Positions 24,981 through 32,556 of a DNA stretch of 64,000 nucleotides are shown here, one piece after another; within the stretch, counting starts at the first letter, position 1, and each line of letters begins with the position of its first letter. The position numbers and the translations under genes were made by a program. The notes beneath the pieces are model-generated. The model ran no database searches. It worked only from the letters and a program-made list of their open reading frames with translations, and had not been told where the DNA came from. The DNA is taken from the NCBI RefSeq assembly GCF_024723825.1, contig NZ_JANQBQ010000001.1, forward strand, positions 2,790,001-2,854,000, in the 5' to 3' direction. This stretch comes from Romboutsia lituseburensis (GTDB lineage: Bacteria; Bacillota; Clostridia; Peptostreptococcales; Peptostreptococcaceae).

Positions 24981-26147
24981 ATGAATAGATTTACAATACC
25001 AAGAGACTTATACTTTGGAGATGATGCAATAGACTATCTAAAAAATGCAAAAGGTACTAAAGCAATGCTTGTTATAGGTTCAGAAAGATTAATAAAAGAT
25101 GGAACAGTTCCTAAAATACAAGAAAACTTAAAAGAAGCTAATATTGAGACAATAGTTTTTACAGGAGTTGAAAATGACCCTTCAGTTGCTACTGTAAGAA
25201 AAGGTGTTGAAATGATGAATGAATTCAACCCAGATTTAATAATAGGAATCGGTGGAGGTTCTCCAATAGATGCAGCAAAAGCTATGTGGATATTCTATGA
25301 ATACCCAGAGTTTACTTTTGAAGAAGCAGCAAAACCATTTAACTTGCCAGAACTTAGACAAAAAGCTCATTTCATAGCAATACCAACTACAAGTGGAACT
25401 GCGACAGAAGTAACTTCATTCTCAGTAATAACAGATAATGAAACAGGAGTAAAATACCCAATAGCGGATTATAATATAACACCAGATATAGCTATAGTAG
25501 ATACTAACTTAGTTCAAACTATGCCTAAAACGTTAGTAGCAAATACTGGTATGGATGCTTTAACACATGCAATAGAAGCTTATGTATCTAATGCTAGAAA
25601 TCCAATAACAGATGCTTTAGCTATGAAATCAATAGAAATGATTTATGACAACTTAGCTAATTCTTTCAACGGTGAAGACCAAGCAAGAAAAGATATGCAC
25701 ATAGCACAAAACTTAGCAGGTATGGCATTCTCAAATGCAATACTAGGTATAGTTCACTCTATGTCACATAAAACAGGTAAGATATTTGATATACCTCATG
25801 GCTTAGCAAATGCTATATACTTATCTGCTGCAATACAATTTAATGCTAAAACAGCAAAAGATGCATATGCAGATATAGCTAGAAGATTAGGATTATCTGG
25901 AAATACAGAAGATGAATTAGTTAACTCATTAGTAAATGTTGTAAAACAATTCAGAAAAGATATGGGAATGGCTAATTCATTAAAAGAATTTGGTTTATCA
26001 GAAGAAATATTTAATAAAAACTTACAATCTATATCAGAAACAGCAGTGGCTGATCCATGTACAGGTACAAATCCAAGAGAGATATCAGTAGAAGAAATGA
26101 AAGAATTATTTAAAGCAGTTTACTATGGAGAAGATGTAAACTTCTAA
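24981..26147 (+). CDS. Iron-containing alcohol dehydrogenase
   Basis: A group III NAD(P)-dependent alcohol dehydrogenase, 388 residues, cytoplasmic. It reduces aldehydes formed in fermentation; substrate uncertain (ethanol, butanol or similar). Landmarks: GIGGGSPIDAAKAMW near residue 89 for the nucleotide, IPTTSGTATEVTSF, TGMDALTHAIEAYVS, and the iron-binding histidines in HSMSHKTGKIFDIPHGLANA. CAGGAGG lies upstream of the ATG. Codons are those of a well-expressed gene. Its strong terminator lies in the short gap before the NAD kinase gene, so it is its own unit. Confidence 0.9.
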   Translation: MNRFTIPRDLYFGDDAIDYLKNAKGTKAMLVIGSERLIKDGTVPKIQENLKEANIETIVFTGVENDPSVATVRKGVEMMNEFNPDLIIGIGGGSPIDAAKAMWIFYEYPEFTFEEAAKPFNLPELRQKAHFIAIPTTSGTATEVTSFSVITDNETGVKYPIADYNITPDIAIVDTNLVQTMPKTLVANTGMDALTHAIEAYVSNARNPITDALAMKSIEMIYDNLANSFNGEDQARKDMHIAQNLAGMAFSNAILGIVHSMSHKTGKIFDIPHGLANAIYLSAAIQFNAKTAKDAYADIARRLGLSGNTEDELVNSLVNVVKQFRKDMGMANSLKEFGLSEEIFNKNLQSISETAVADPCTGTNPREISVEEMKELFKAVYYGEDVNF

Positions 26148-26161
26148 TAAAGATATAACTA

Positions 26162-26210
26162 TTAATTGAAATAAGCCACCTATGAAAATAGGGGGCTTTG
26201 TTTCAATTAA
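26162..26210 (+). terminator. Strong terminator after the alcohol dehydrogenase
   Basis: TTAATTGAAA and AGCCACCTAT pair with ATAGGGGGCT and TTTCAATTAA across a GAAA tetraloop, with small internal loops. Few T follow, but the stem is long and stable. Confidence 0.65.
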
Positions 26211-26233
26211 AAATAGAAAGGACAGGAACTATA

Positions 26234-27034
26234 GTGAATAGGATAGTAACAATAAAATCAAATGATATAGAGAAATCTATAAAAACTAAAAAAATTTTAA
26301 GTGAAAATTTAATAAAAAGAGGATTTAAAGTTATTGATTACCTTCATGAAAAAACAGAACTAATTATTTCTATAGGTGGAGATGGTTCTTTCCTAAAAAT
26401 AGTTAATACACTTGAATTTACAGATAAATTATTTGTAGGAATAAACACAGGTCATCTTGGATTTTTTACTGATGTTACTGTAGAAGAAATAGATAAATTT
26501 ATAGATTTATATATATCTAAAAGTTATATTGTACAAAGTTTACCTATTCTTAACACTAAAATAATTACAGAATATAGAGAAGTAAATATTTATACAATAA
26601 ATGAAGTGGTTATAAAGTGTGATAAATCAAAAGTCATTCATGCAAATATAAATATAGATGGAAATAAGATTCAAAAAATAAGTGGAGATGGAATTATAAT
26701 ATCAACTCCAACAGGATCAACAGCTCACAACTACTCAGCTAGAGGGAGTATTGTAGATCCTAGTATGAACGTAATACAGTTAACTTCAATTAACCATTTA
26801 AACACCAATGTATATAGAAGTTTTAGTTCAAGTATATTATTTTCTTTTCAATCTGAGCTAGAAGTAGTACCTGAATATAGTTTTGAAAAATCGATGTTAA
26901 TAGTAGTAGATGGAGTAGAGTATAAATTTGAAAGAGTAATAAAAATAAAAACACAGATGACTAATCAAAAAATAAATTTATTTAGAATGCCAAATTATAA
27001 TTTTTGGAGTAGAGTTTCAAGTAAATTTTTATAA
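26234..27034 (+). CDS. nadK: NAD kinase
   Basis: It phosphorylates NAD to NADP in the cytoplasm. The ATP/catalytic loop GGDGS is near residue 48, followed by GINTGHLGFFTDV and the NAD-binding block ISTPTGSTAHNYSARGSIVD. It is 266 residues, normal length. An upstream in-frame ATG overlaps the dehydrogenase terminator; the GTG at 26234 with AAAGGACAGG upstream gives the usual short start MNRIVTI. It is followed 24 bases later by an NADPH-type flavoprotein, so NADP production and use are co-transcribed. Many clostridia also have a second nadK near recN; that cannot be seen here. Confidence 0.88.
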   Translation: MNRIVTIKSNDIEKSIKTKKILSENLIKRGFKVIDYLHEKTELIISIGGDGSFLKIVNTLEFTDKLFVGINTGHLGFFTDVTVEEIDKFIDLYISKSYIVQSLPILNTKIITEYREVNIYTINEVVIKCDKSKVIHANINIDGNKIQKISGDGIIISTPTGSTAHNYSARGSIVDPSMNVIQLTSINHLNTNVYRSFSSSILFSFQSELEVVPEYSFEKSMLIVVDGVEYKFERVIKIKTQMTNQKINLFRMPNYNFWSRVSSKFL

Positions 27035-27058
27035 ATTTTTCAACTAAGGTGGTGTAAA

Positions 27059-28300
27059 ATGAAAGAACTAATAAACAAGGCAAATCAATGTTTACTATGT
27101 AAAAATCCAAGATGTAAACAAAATTGTCCTATAAATACGGATATTCCAACTATTATCAGTTTATATAAGGATGGAAAAATAAAAGAAGCAGGAGAAATTT
27201 TATTTGATAATAATCCATTATCTGCAATATGTGGCATAGTATGTCCTCATGAAAATCAATGCTTAGGTAATTGTGTAAAAGGAATAAAAGGAGAACCTGT
27301 AGAGTTTTATAAAATAGAAAAAGAAATATCAACTGAGTTTTTAAAAGGTGGAAAGTTAGTACAGACAAATAAAAATAATAAAAAAGTTGCTGTTGTAGGT
27401 TCAGGTCCAGCAGGGCTTACTATCTCTGTAGAACTTATAAAAAAAGGTTATGATGTGACCGTTTTTGAAAAAAACGAAAAACTAGGTGGAATTCTTAGAT
27501 ATGGTATCCCTGAATTTAGATTGGATAGAGATATAATAGATAATTTAATAAATTTATTAAAAAAAGCTGGAGTTAAATTTAAAGTAAATACTTCAATAGG
27601 TCAGGTTATAACTATAGATAAATTATTTGAAGATGGATATGATGCTGTATTTATAGGTACAGGAGTGTGGAACCCAAAGAGGTTAAATATAAAAGGAGAA
27701 ACTCTAGGAAACTCTTATTATGCAATAAATTACTTAAAATCTCCAAAGAAGTATGATCTAGGTGAAAAGGTAGTTATAATAGGGGCAGGAAATGTTGCTA
27801 TGGATGCAGCAAGAAGTGCAAAATATTATGGAGCAAAAGAAGTTCATGTAGTTTATAGAAGAGATTTTTCAGATATGGCTGCAACTAAGGTAGAAATAAT
27901 GGATGCATTAGAAGAAGGTGTAGAGTTTTTAACATATAAAGCTCCAGTTGAAATATATGAAAATGGAATTGTGCTTGCAGATACAAAAAAGATTGCTAAT
28001 GAAGATGGAAATAACTCTGTAATTAAGGTAGAAAATAGCGAAAGCTTATTTGAATGCGATTCTATATTAATTGCAGTTAGCCAGATACCGAGAAATACTA
28101 TTATTTCAAATAATGAAAGTGTAAAAGCAAATGATAAAGGTCTTATTATAATAGACAGAGAAGGAAATACATCGAGAGAAGGAGTATTTTCTAGTGGAGA
28201 TGTTACTCATGGACCTAAAACTGTTATAGAAGCAGTAGTTTCATCTAAAAAAGTTGCAAATTCTATAGATAATTATTTAAAATCAAAGAGAAATAATTAA
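27059..28300 (+). CDS. GltD-like NAD(P)H-dependent Fe-S flavoprotein
   Basis: A 413-residue oxidoreductase of the glutamate-synthase small-subunit family. The N-terminal ferredoxin-like domain has cysteines in CLLCKNPRCKQNCPI and CGIVCPHENQCLGNC for two 4Fe-4S clusters. FAD binds at VVGSGPAGLT (near residue 113), NAD(P)H at IIGAGNVAMDAAR (near residue 242), and the C-terminal GD motif is SSGDVTHGPKTV. There is no large GltB partner nearby, so it probably acts alone or with another redox partner (as in NfnB or sulfide dehydrogenase-like enzymes) rather than as true glutamate synthase. Its pairing with nadK fits an NADPH-linked role. Confidence 0.8.
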   Translation: MKELINKANQCLLCKNPRCKQNCPINTDIPTIISLYKDGKIKEAGEILFDNNPLSAICGIVCPHENQCLGNCVKGIKGEPVEFYKIEKEISTEFLKGGKLVQTNKNNKKVAVVGSGPAGLTISVELIKKGYDVTVFEKNEKLGGILRYGIPEFRLDRDIIDNLINLLKKAGVKFKVNTSIGQVITIDKLFEDGYDAVFIGTGVWNPKRLNIKGETLGNSYYAINYLKSPKKYDLGEKVVIIGAGNVAMDAARSAKYYGAKEVHVVYRRDFSDMAATKVEIMDALEEGVEFLTYKAPVEIYENGIVLADTKKIANEDGNNSVIKVENSESLFECDSILIAVSQIPRNTIISNNESVKANDKGLIIIDREGNTSREGVFSSGDVTHGPKTVIEAVVSSKKVANSIDNYLKSKRNN

Positions 28301-28463
28301 AATAAATTTTTTATAAAATAGCAGTTAAGTTATTATAAATCAAATATTTTAAGACTTAGATTTATAAAATTTATAATATCTAATTTTTTTGATACAGTAG
28401 GAATTTTAAGGTCAGTTCTAATAGGGGGAAATTTTGACTATAATAGTATTTGGTCTGTATAAT

Positions 28464-28492
28464 AAAAATAGAAGGTAGATCCTTCTATTTTT
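28464..28492. terminator. Bidirectional terminator between the flavoprotein and hxlR
   Basis: AAAATAGAAGG pairs with CCTTCTATTTT across a short loop, with T-runs on both strands. It reaches the stop codon of the convergent HxlR gene and can end both transcripts. Confidence 0.75.
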
Positions 28493-28859
28493 ATTTAGAG
28501 AATTCATTAACAAATTCTTTACCCCAAATATCCATTTGATTTAATATAGGTAATAATTTTTCACCTAAATCAGTAAGTGAATATTCAACCATAGGGGGAA
28601 CTTGATTATAGATTTTTCTATTTATAAGAAGATTTTTTTCTAAAAATCTTAGTTGTTGAGTTAACATCTTTTGGCTTATATCTGGTATTATGGTTCTAAA
28701 TTCATTATATCGAATAACTTTGTGAATACCTAAGTTCCACAATATAAGGGATTTCCATTTACCACCTATAACTTCAAGTGTAACCTCAATTTCACATCTA
28801 TAATGGCTACAACTAACCTTATTTGTTCTATCTACAGGCAAAAAATCACATCCTAACAT
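28491..28859 (-). CDS. HxlR-family transcriptional regulator
   Basis: A 122-residue winged-helix regulator. The family core is present: CEIEVTLEVIGGKWKSLILW, RYNEFRTIIPDISQKMLTQQ, LRFLEKNLLINRKIY and VEYSLTDLGEKLLPIL. Cysteines at 4, 17 and 22 in the N-terminal extension could sense redox or electrophiles, as in other HxlR proteins. The start has no good Shine-Dalgarno, so the N-terminus is less sure. It is divergent from the YczE-like gene and is its probable regulator. Confidence 0.85.
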   Translation of the reverse strand: MLGCDFLPVDRTNKVSCSHYRCEIEVTLEVIGGKWKSLILWNLGIHKVIRYNEFRTIIPDISQKMLTQQLRFLEKNLLINRKIYNQVPPMVEYSLTDLGEKLLPILNQMDIWGKEFVNEFSK

Positions 28860-28940
28860 TATATATATATTATTTTACCATGAATTATAAATAATAATCA
28901 AAATTTATATTATATATAAATTTAGAGAAAGAAGGTTAAT

Positions 28941-29621
28941 ATGAAAACTAAATTATTTAAACTTACTAAATTATTAATTGGATTTATACTTTGTGCAGCA
29001 GGAATAGTGTTAACTATAAATGCTAAACTAGGTTTATCTCCTTGGGATGTATTACACGAAGGAATATCTAAAACGGCAGGGATTACTATGGGAAATGCAA
29101 ACATATTAGTCAGTACCATAGTACTAGCCTTAAATGTATTTTGGGGTGAAAATTTAGGATGGGGAACTATACTTAATATGATTATTATCGGAAGACTTAT
29201 AGATATAATTATGTTAAATCGTTTAATACCTGTTGCAAATAATTTTATATCCGGAATTTTAATGTTAATTATAGGTATGCTTTTACTAAGTATAGGATGT
29301 TATTTATATATTGGAGTAGGATTAGGTAGTGGAGCTAGAGATGGTATGATGGTTGCACTTCAAAAAAAAAGTGGTAAACCAATTAGAATAGTGAGAGGTT
29401 TTTTAGAAATAGGAGTAGTTATTATCGGAGTTTTACTAGGAGGAACTATTGGAATAGGAACAATTATAACTAGCATAGGGTTAGGATACTGTATGCAGTT
29501 TATTTTTAAAGCATTTAATTTTAATGTAGTTGATGTGAATCATAGATATATAAAAGAAGATATAAAAAATTTAAATTCATTTTTTTATAAGAAGACTGAT
29601 AAAATTAAAGTTTCTAAATAA
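28941..29621 (+). CDS. YczE/YitT-like integral membrane protein
   Basis: A 226-residue membrane protein with about five hydrophobic segments. Landmarks are LTINAKLGLSPWDVLHEGIS, ITMGNANILVSTIVLALNVF, IIIGRLIDIIM and GVGLGSGARDGMMVALQKKS, typical of the YczE/YyaS/YitT group. Its biochemical role is unknown. It is transcribed away from hxlR with an 80-base shared upstream region. GAAAGAAGG is the ribosome site. Confidence 0.75.
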   Translation: MKTKLFKLTKLLIGFILCAAGIVLTINAKLGLSPWDVLHEGISKTAGITMGNANILVSTIVLALNVFWGENLGWGTILNMIIIGRLIDIIMLNRLIPVANNFISGILMLIIGMLLLSIGCYLYIGVGLGSGARDGMMVALQKKSGKPIRIVRGFLEIGVVIIGVLLGGTIGIGTIITSIGLGYCMQFIFKAFNFNVVDVNHRYIKEDIKNLNSFFYKKTDKIKVSK

Positions 29622-29908
29622 AGTTTTTGATTTGCATATTAAAATAAATCATTGTATTTGATAATTATTTATTAAAAATATAGGGTGTATATTAGATTAA
29701 ACAAAAAATTATGTTATTGATGCATGTATTTATATTATTAGAGTTAATGCTAATTATGATGTGGCTACTGTACTTAAGAATAATACTTTGATAAAATTTA
29801 AAATATCTATTAGTTTACTAAAATAAGTAGACTATAAATACAGTGCATTACAAGATAGAATTTAAATTGATATGAATTTATATAAAGAATAGAAGGGTTA
29901 GATAAATA

Positions 29909-30319
29909 ATGATAAAAGAAATTGTAAAAGATGTATTATTTTTAGAACAAAAATCAGAATTAGCAACAAAGGATGATATAGAAGTTATCAATGATTTAAT
30001 AGATACACTAGAGGCAAATTTAGAACATTGTGTAGGGCTAGCAGCTAATATGATAGGAGTAAAAAAGCGCATACTAGTATTTAGTGTAGGTAATATGATA
30101 GTTCCTATGGTAAATCCAGTTATACTAAAAAAAGAGAAACCTTACGAGGCTGAAGAGTGTTGTTTATCTTTAATTGGTTCTAGAAAAACAACAAGATATG
30201 AAACAATAGAAGTAGAATATTTAGATAAAAATTTCAATAAGCATAAACAAATATTTACAGGATTTACTGCACAGATTATACAGCATGAAGTAGATCATTT
30301 TGAAGGTATAATAATCTAA
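29909..30319 (+). CDS. Peptide-deformylase-like metalloprotein (second type)
   Basis: It has the deformylase fold: 136 residues with HEVDH (His126, Glu127, His130) and Cys85 as metal ligands. Two core motifs are altered. Motif 1 is GLAANM (43-48) instead of GxGLAAxQ, so the oxyanion-hole glutamine is methionine. Motif 2 is EECCLS instead of EGCLS. I recall similar changes in second deformylase copies of other clostridia. The zinc/iron site is intact, so it may still deformylate a restricted set of N-formyl peptides. It lies 31 bases before the LytTR regulator and may share its transcript. Confidence 0.75.
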   Translation: MIKEIVKDVLFLEQKSELATKDDIEVINDLIDTLEANLEHCVGLAANMIGVKKRILVFSVGNMIVPMVNPVILKKEKPYEAEECCLSLIGSRKTTRYETIEVEYLDKNFNKHKQIFTGFTAQIIQHEVDHFEGIII

Positions 30320-30350
30320 TAAAAGTTTATCTAATGGGGATGAGGAATTA

Positions 30351-31061
30351 GTGATAAAAATAGCAATTTGTGAAGATGAAAAAGAGCAACAAGAATTATT
30401 AAAAAATTATATTGAAAAAATATTTGAAGGATTATCTATAAAATATAGCTTAGATATATTTAATTCCGGTGAAGAATTGCTTGAAAATTATTCAAAATAT
30501 ATTGATTTAATTTTGTTAGATATACAATTAGGTGAGATCAATGGAATGGATACAGCTAGAAAAATAAGGATTTTAGATAATAACGTAGAAATTATTTTTA
30601 TTACATCTTTAATAGAATATGCACTAGAAGGTTATGAAGTAAGGGCTTATAGATATTTAGTAAAGCCAGTAAAATATGATGATATAAAAGAAAATATTAT
30701 AAATTGCATAAAAGAAGTAGAAATAAAAAATAAGTATATTATTATAAAGAAGCAAGGGAATCAAATTAAATTAGACATAAATGAGATTACTTATATAGAA
30801 GTACAGAAAGAAACTATAACTATACATACTTTAAATGAAGTTTATAAAATAAGTGGAACTATGAGTAATATTGAAAAAGAAATAGATTGTAGTAGATTTT
30901 TTAGATGTCATAAGAGTTTTTTAGTGAATCTAGAACATATAAAAATTATAAAACAGTATGTAGCAATACTTGAAAATAACGAAGAAGTACCTATTAGTAG
31001 GTATAGATTTAAAGAAACAAAAGATAAATTTTTTGACTTAATAGAGTATAAGCTATGTTAG
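30351..31061 (+). CDS. LytTR-family response regulator, system 1
   Basis: An AgrA/VirR-type response regulator of 236 residues. The receiver domain (1-120) has acidic residues ICEDE and the phospho-acceptor Asp57 in LILLDIQLG. The LytTR DNA-binding domain (about 135-236) includes ITYIEVQKETITIHT and FFRCHKSFLVNLEHI, with the conserved PISRYRFKE end. LytTR proteins bind two 9-bp direct repeats about 21 bp apart; exactly such repeats lie at 32429-32458. It starts with GTG after GGGGATGAGG. The stop overlaps the histidine kinase start. Confidence 0.9.
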   Translation: MIKIAICEDEKEQQELLKNYIEKIFEGLSIKYSLDIFNSGEELLENYSKYIDLILLDIQLGEINGMDTARKIRILDNNVEIIFITSLIEYALEGYEVRAYRYLVKPVKYDDIKENIINCIKEVEIKNKYIIIKKQGNQIKLDINEITYIEVQKETITIHTLNEVYKISGTMSNIEKEIDCSRFFRCHKSFLVNLEHIKIIKQYVAILENNEEVPISRYRFKETKDKFFDLIEYKLC

Positions 31062-32398
31062 GTATTCATAGAGCTTTATGTATTGTAAATATGTTTATAT
31101 TCATGTTTTGTTTTTTTATGCTAATGAATAAAAGAGGTTATATTTGCAAATGTAAATTGAAAAAAAATATTAAATCCATAGTAATTTTATTATTAATTAT
31201 ATGGTTAGCATTAAGGGGGATACCTTTTGGATTTGTAGTACTAGAAGTTTTTATCAACGCAGCATTAGTACTAACTTTAATCTGCAAATGCATTTATGAA
31301 ATTGATATAAAAAAGTCTATAATTAATTCTTTAATATACAGTTTAGTATATATATTGATAGAGTGTAGCATTTATTGGTTTTTGTTTATGACGTTTACTT
31401 ATATAGGTAATTATATATATGTATTTAATCTTGGAATAAATTTTTTAATTATTTTTCTAGGTATATATTTTCTTGAGAAGGTACAAAAAATATACAATGA
31501 TAATAAATATTTAGTATATGTAAGTTTAACTATAGCAGTTAATATATTTATAATTGTAATTATAAACATCTCAACTTCACAATCTCATGATTTATATAGA
31601 ATAGTAATAAACAATAACATTGAATATAATAATATTTTATATATGAGTAAGATATCTAGTTTTATAGAACATGTATTTCCTTATATTTTAGCTATAATAA
31701 ATACAATATTAATATTTATTTTTGTGAATTCTATAAAATCAGAAAAAGAAAAAGCAAAATTGGAACTTGTAAATGAAAAATTAGATATGCAGTATAAATA
31801 TTATTTAATGGTAAAAGAATCACAAGAAAAAATGAGACAAGTATATCATGATATGAATAATCATATGAATAATATAAAATCATTAAAAAATAGTAGTGAA
31901 GATGTAAATGCATATATTAATAATATAGAATATGAAGTAAAAAATAATAAAAATATTTATAATACAGGAAATGCACTGTTAGATATTATATTATATGAAA
32001 AGAGTAAATGCTGCATGGAAAATAATATAGATTTTAATGCAGGCATAGATTTTAGTAATTGTGAATTTATAGATATGATTGACATAAGTAGTATATTTTC
32101 AAATTTAATAGATAATGCAATAGAAGCATGCAATAAAATTGATGAAGATAATATAGATAAATATATAACTATAAAAAGTACTTTTATAAAGGGGTACTAT
32201 GTAGTTAGATGTGAAAACAGCAAGACAAATGAGCTAATAATAAAAAATAATAAGATTTTTACTTCTAAAAAAGATAAGTTCCTTCATGGGATAGGTTTAG
32301 ACAGTATAAAATCTTCAATAAAAAAATACAATGGAGAATTAAAAATTAAGGATAGTGAGTCTAAGTTTATAGCTACTATTCATATACCAGTTGAGTGA
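31055..32398 (+). CDS. GHKL-type (AgrC-like) sensor histidine kinase, system 1
   Basis: A membrane sensor with about six to seven hydrophobic segments in residues 1-235 and a C-terminal kinase. The phospho-acceptor is His265 in RQVYHDMNNHMNNI. The N box DNAIEACNK and the G-box region FLHGIGLDSIKSSIKKYNG are typical of AgrC-like HPK10 kinases, which often sense peptides. 447 residues. The ATG overlaps the regulator stop codon by 7 bases, so the two are co-translated. The ABC exporter downstream behind a LytTR site is the likely target, suggesting a peptide-sensing/peptide-export or resistance circuit. Confidence 0.88.
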   Translation: MLGIHRALCIVNMFIFMFCFFMLMNKRGYICKCKLKKNIKSIVILLLIIWLALRGIPFGFVVLEVFINAALVLTLICKCIYEIDIKKSIINSLIYSLVYILIECSIYWFLFMTFTYIGNYIYVFNLGINFLIIFLGIYFLEKVQKIYNDNKYLVYVSLTIAVNIFIIVIINISTSQSHDLYRIVINNNIEYNNILYMSKISSFIEHVFPYILAIINTILIFIFVNSIKSEKEKAKLELVNEKLDMQYKYYLMVKESQEKMRQVYHDMNNHMNNIKSLKNSSEDVNAYINNIEYEVKNNKNIYNTGNALLDIILYEKSKCCMENNIDFNAGIDFSNCEFIDMIDISSIFSNLIDNAIEACNKIDEDNIDKYITIKSTFIKGYYVVRCENSKTNELIIKNNKIFTSKKDKFLHGIGLDSIKSSIKKYNGELKIKDSESKFIATIHIPVE

Positions 32399-32428
32399 AA
32401 TTTAATAGATATATTCGTTTAATATGAT

Positions 32429-32494
32429 AGTTGTCGGTAAAAAAAGACCACTTGTCGGACTTATATTGAACCAAAATTTTAGAAATGTTACCTT
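32429..32494 (+). promoter_or_regulatory. LytTR binding repeats and candidate promoter of the ABC exporter
   Basis: AGTTGTCGG (32429-32437) and ACTTGTCGG (32450-32458) are direct repeats with a 21-bp period, the classic LytTR site. Seven bases later come TTGAAC (32466-32471), a 17-base spacer and TACCTT (32489-32494) as weak -35/-10 boxes, as expected for an activated promoter. The same plan recurs after the second LytTR system at 47308-47371. Confidence 0.75.
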
Positions 32495-32520
32495 TTATCC
32501 GAAGAAGGTAGCATTTTTTT
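32487..32520 (+). terminator. Terminator between the system 1 kinase and the ABC exporter
   Basis: GTTACCTT pairs with AAGGTAGC across a 10-base loop, followed by ATTTTTTT. It should end the regulator/kinase transcript. Its 5' arm overlaps the predicted -10 box of the LytTR promoter, so a transcript started there would lack the full hairpin. Confidence 0.65.
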
Positions 32521-32556
32521 GTGCTAGGATTAATACAAGAATGAGGGGGTAAAGTT

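Noticed and set aside
27059-28300. Calling the flavoprotein a true glutamate synthase small subunit (gltD)
   Set aside because: There is no gltB in the neighbourhood and the operon partner is nadK, so only the family resemblance is claimed.
29690-29833. Possible short ORF reading ACIYIIRVNANYDVATVLKN
   Set aside because: No start codon with a ribosome site, no recognisable family; probably chance in AT-rich intergenic DNA.
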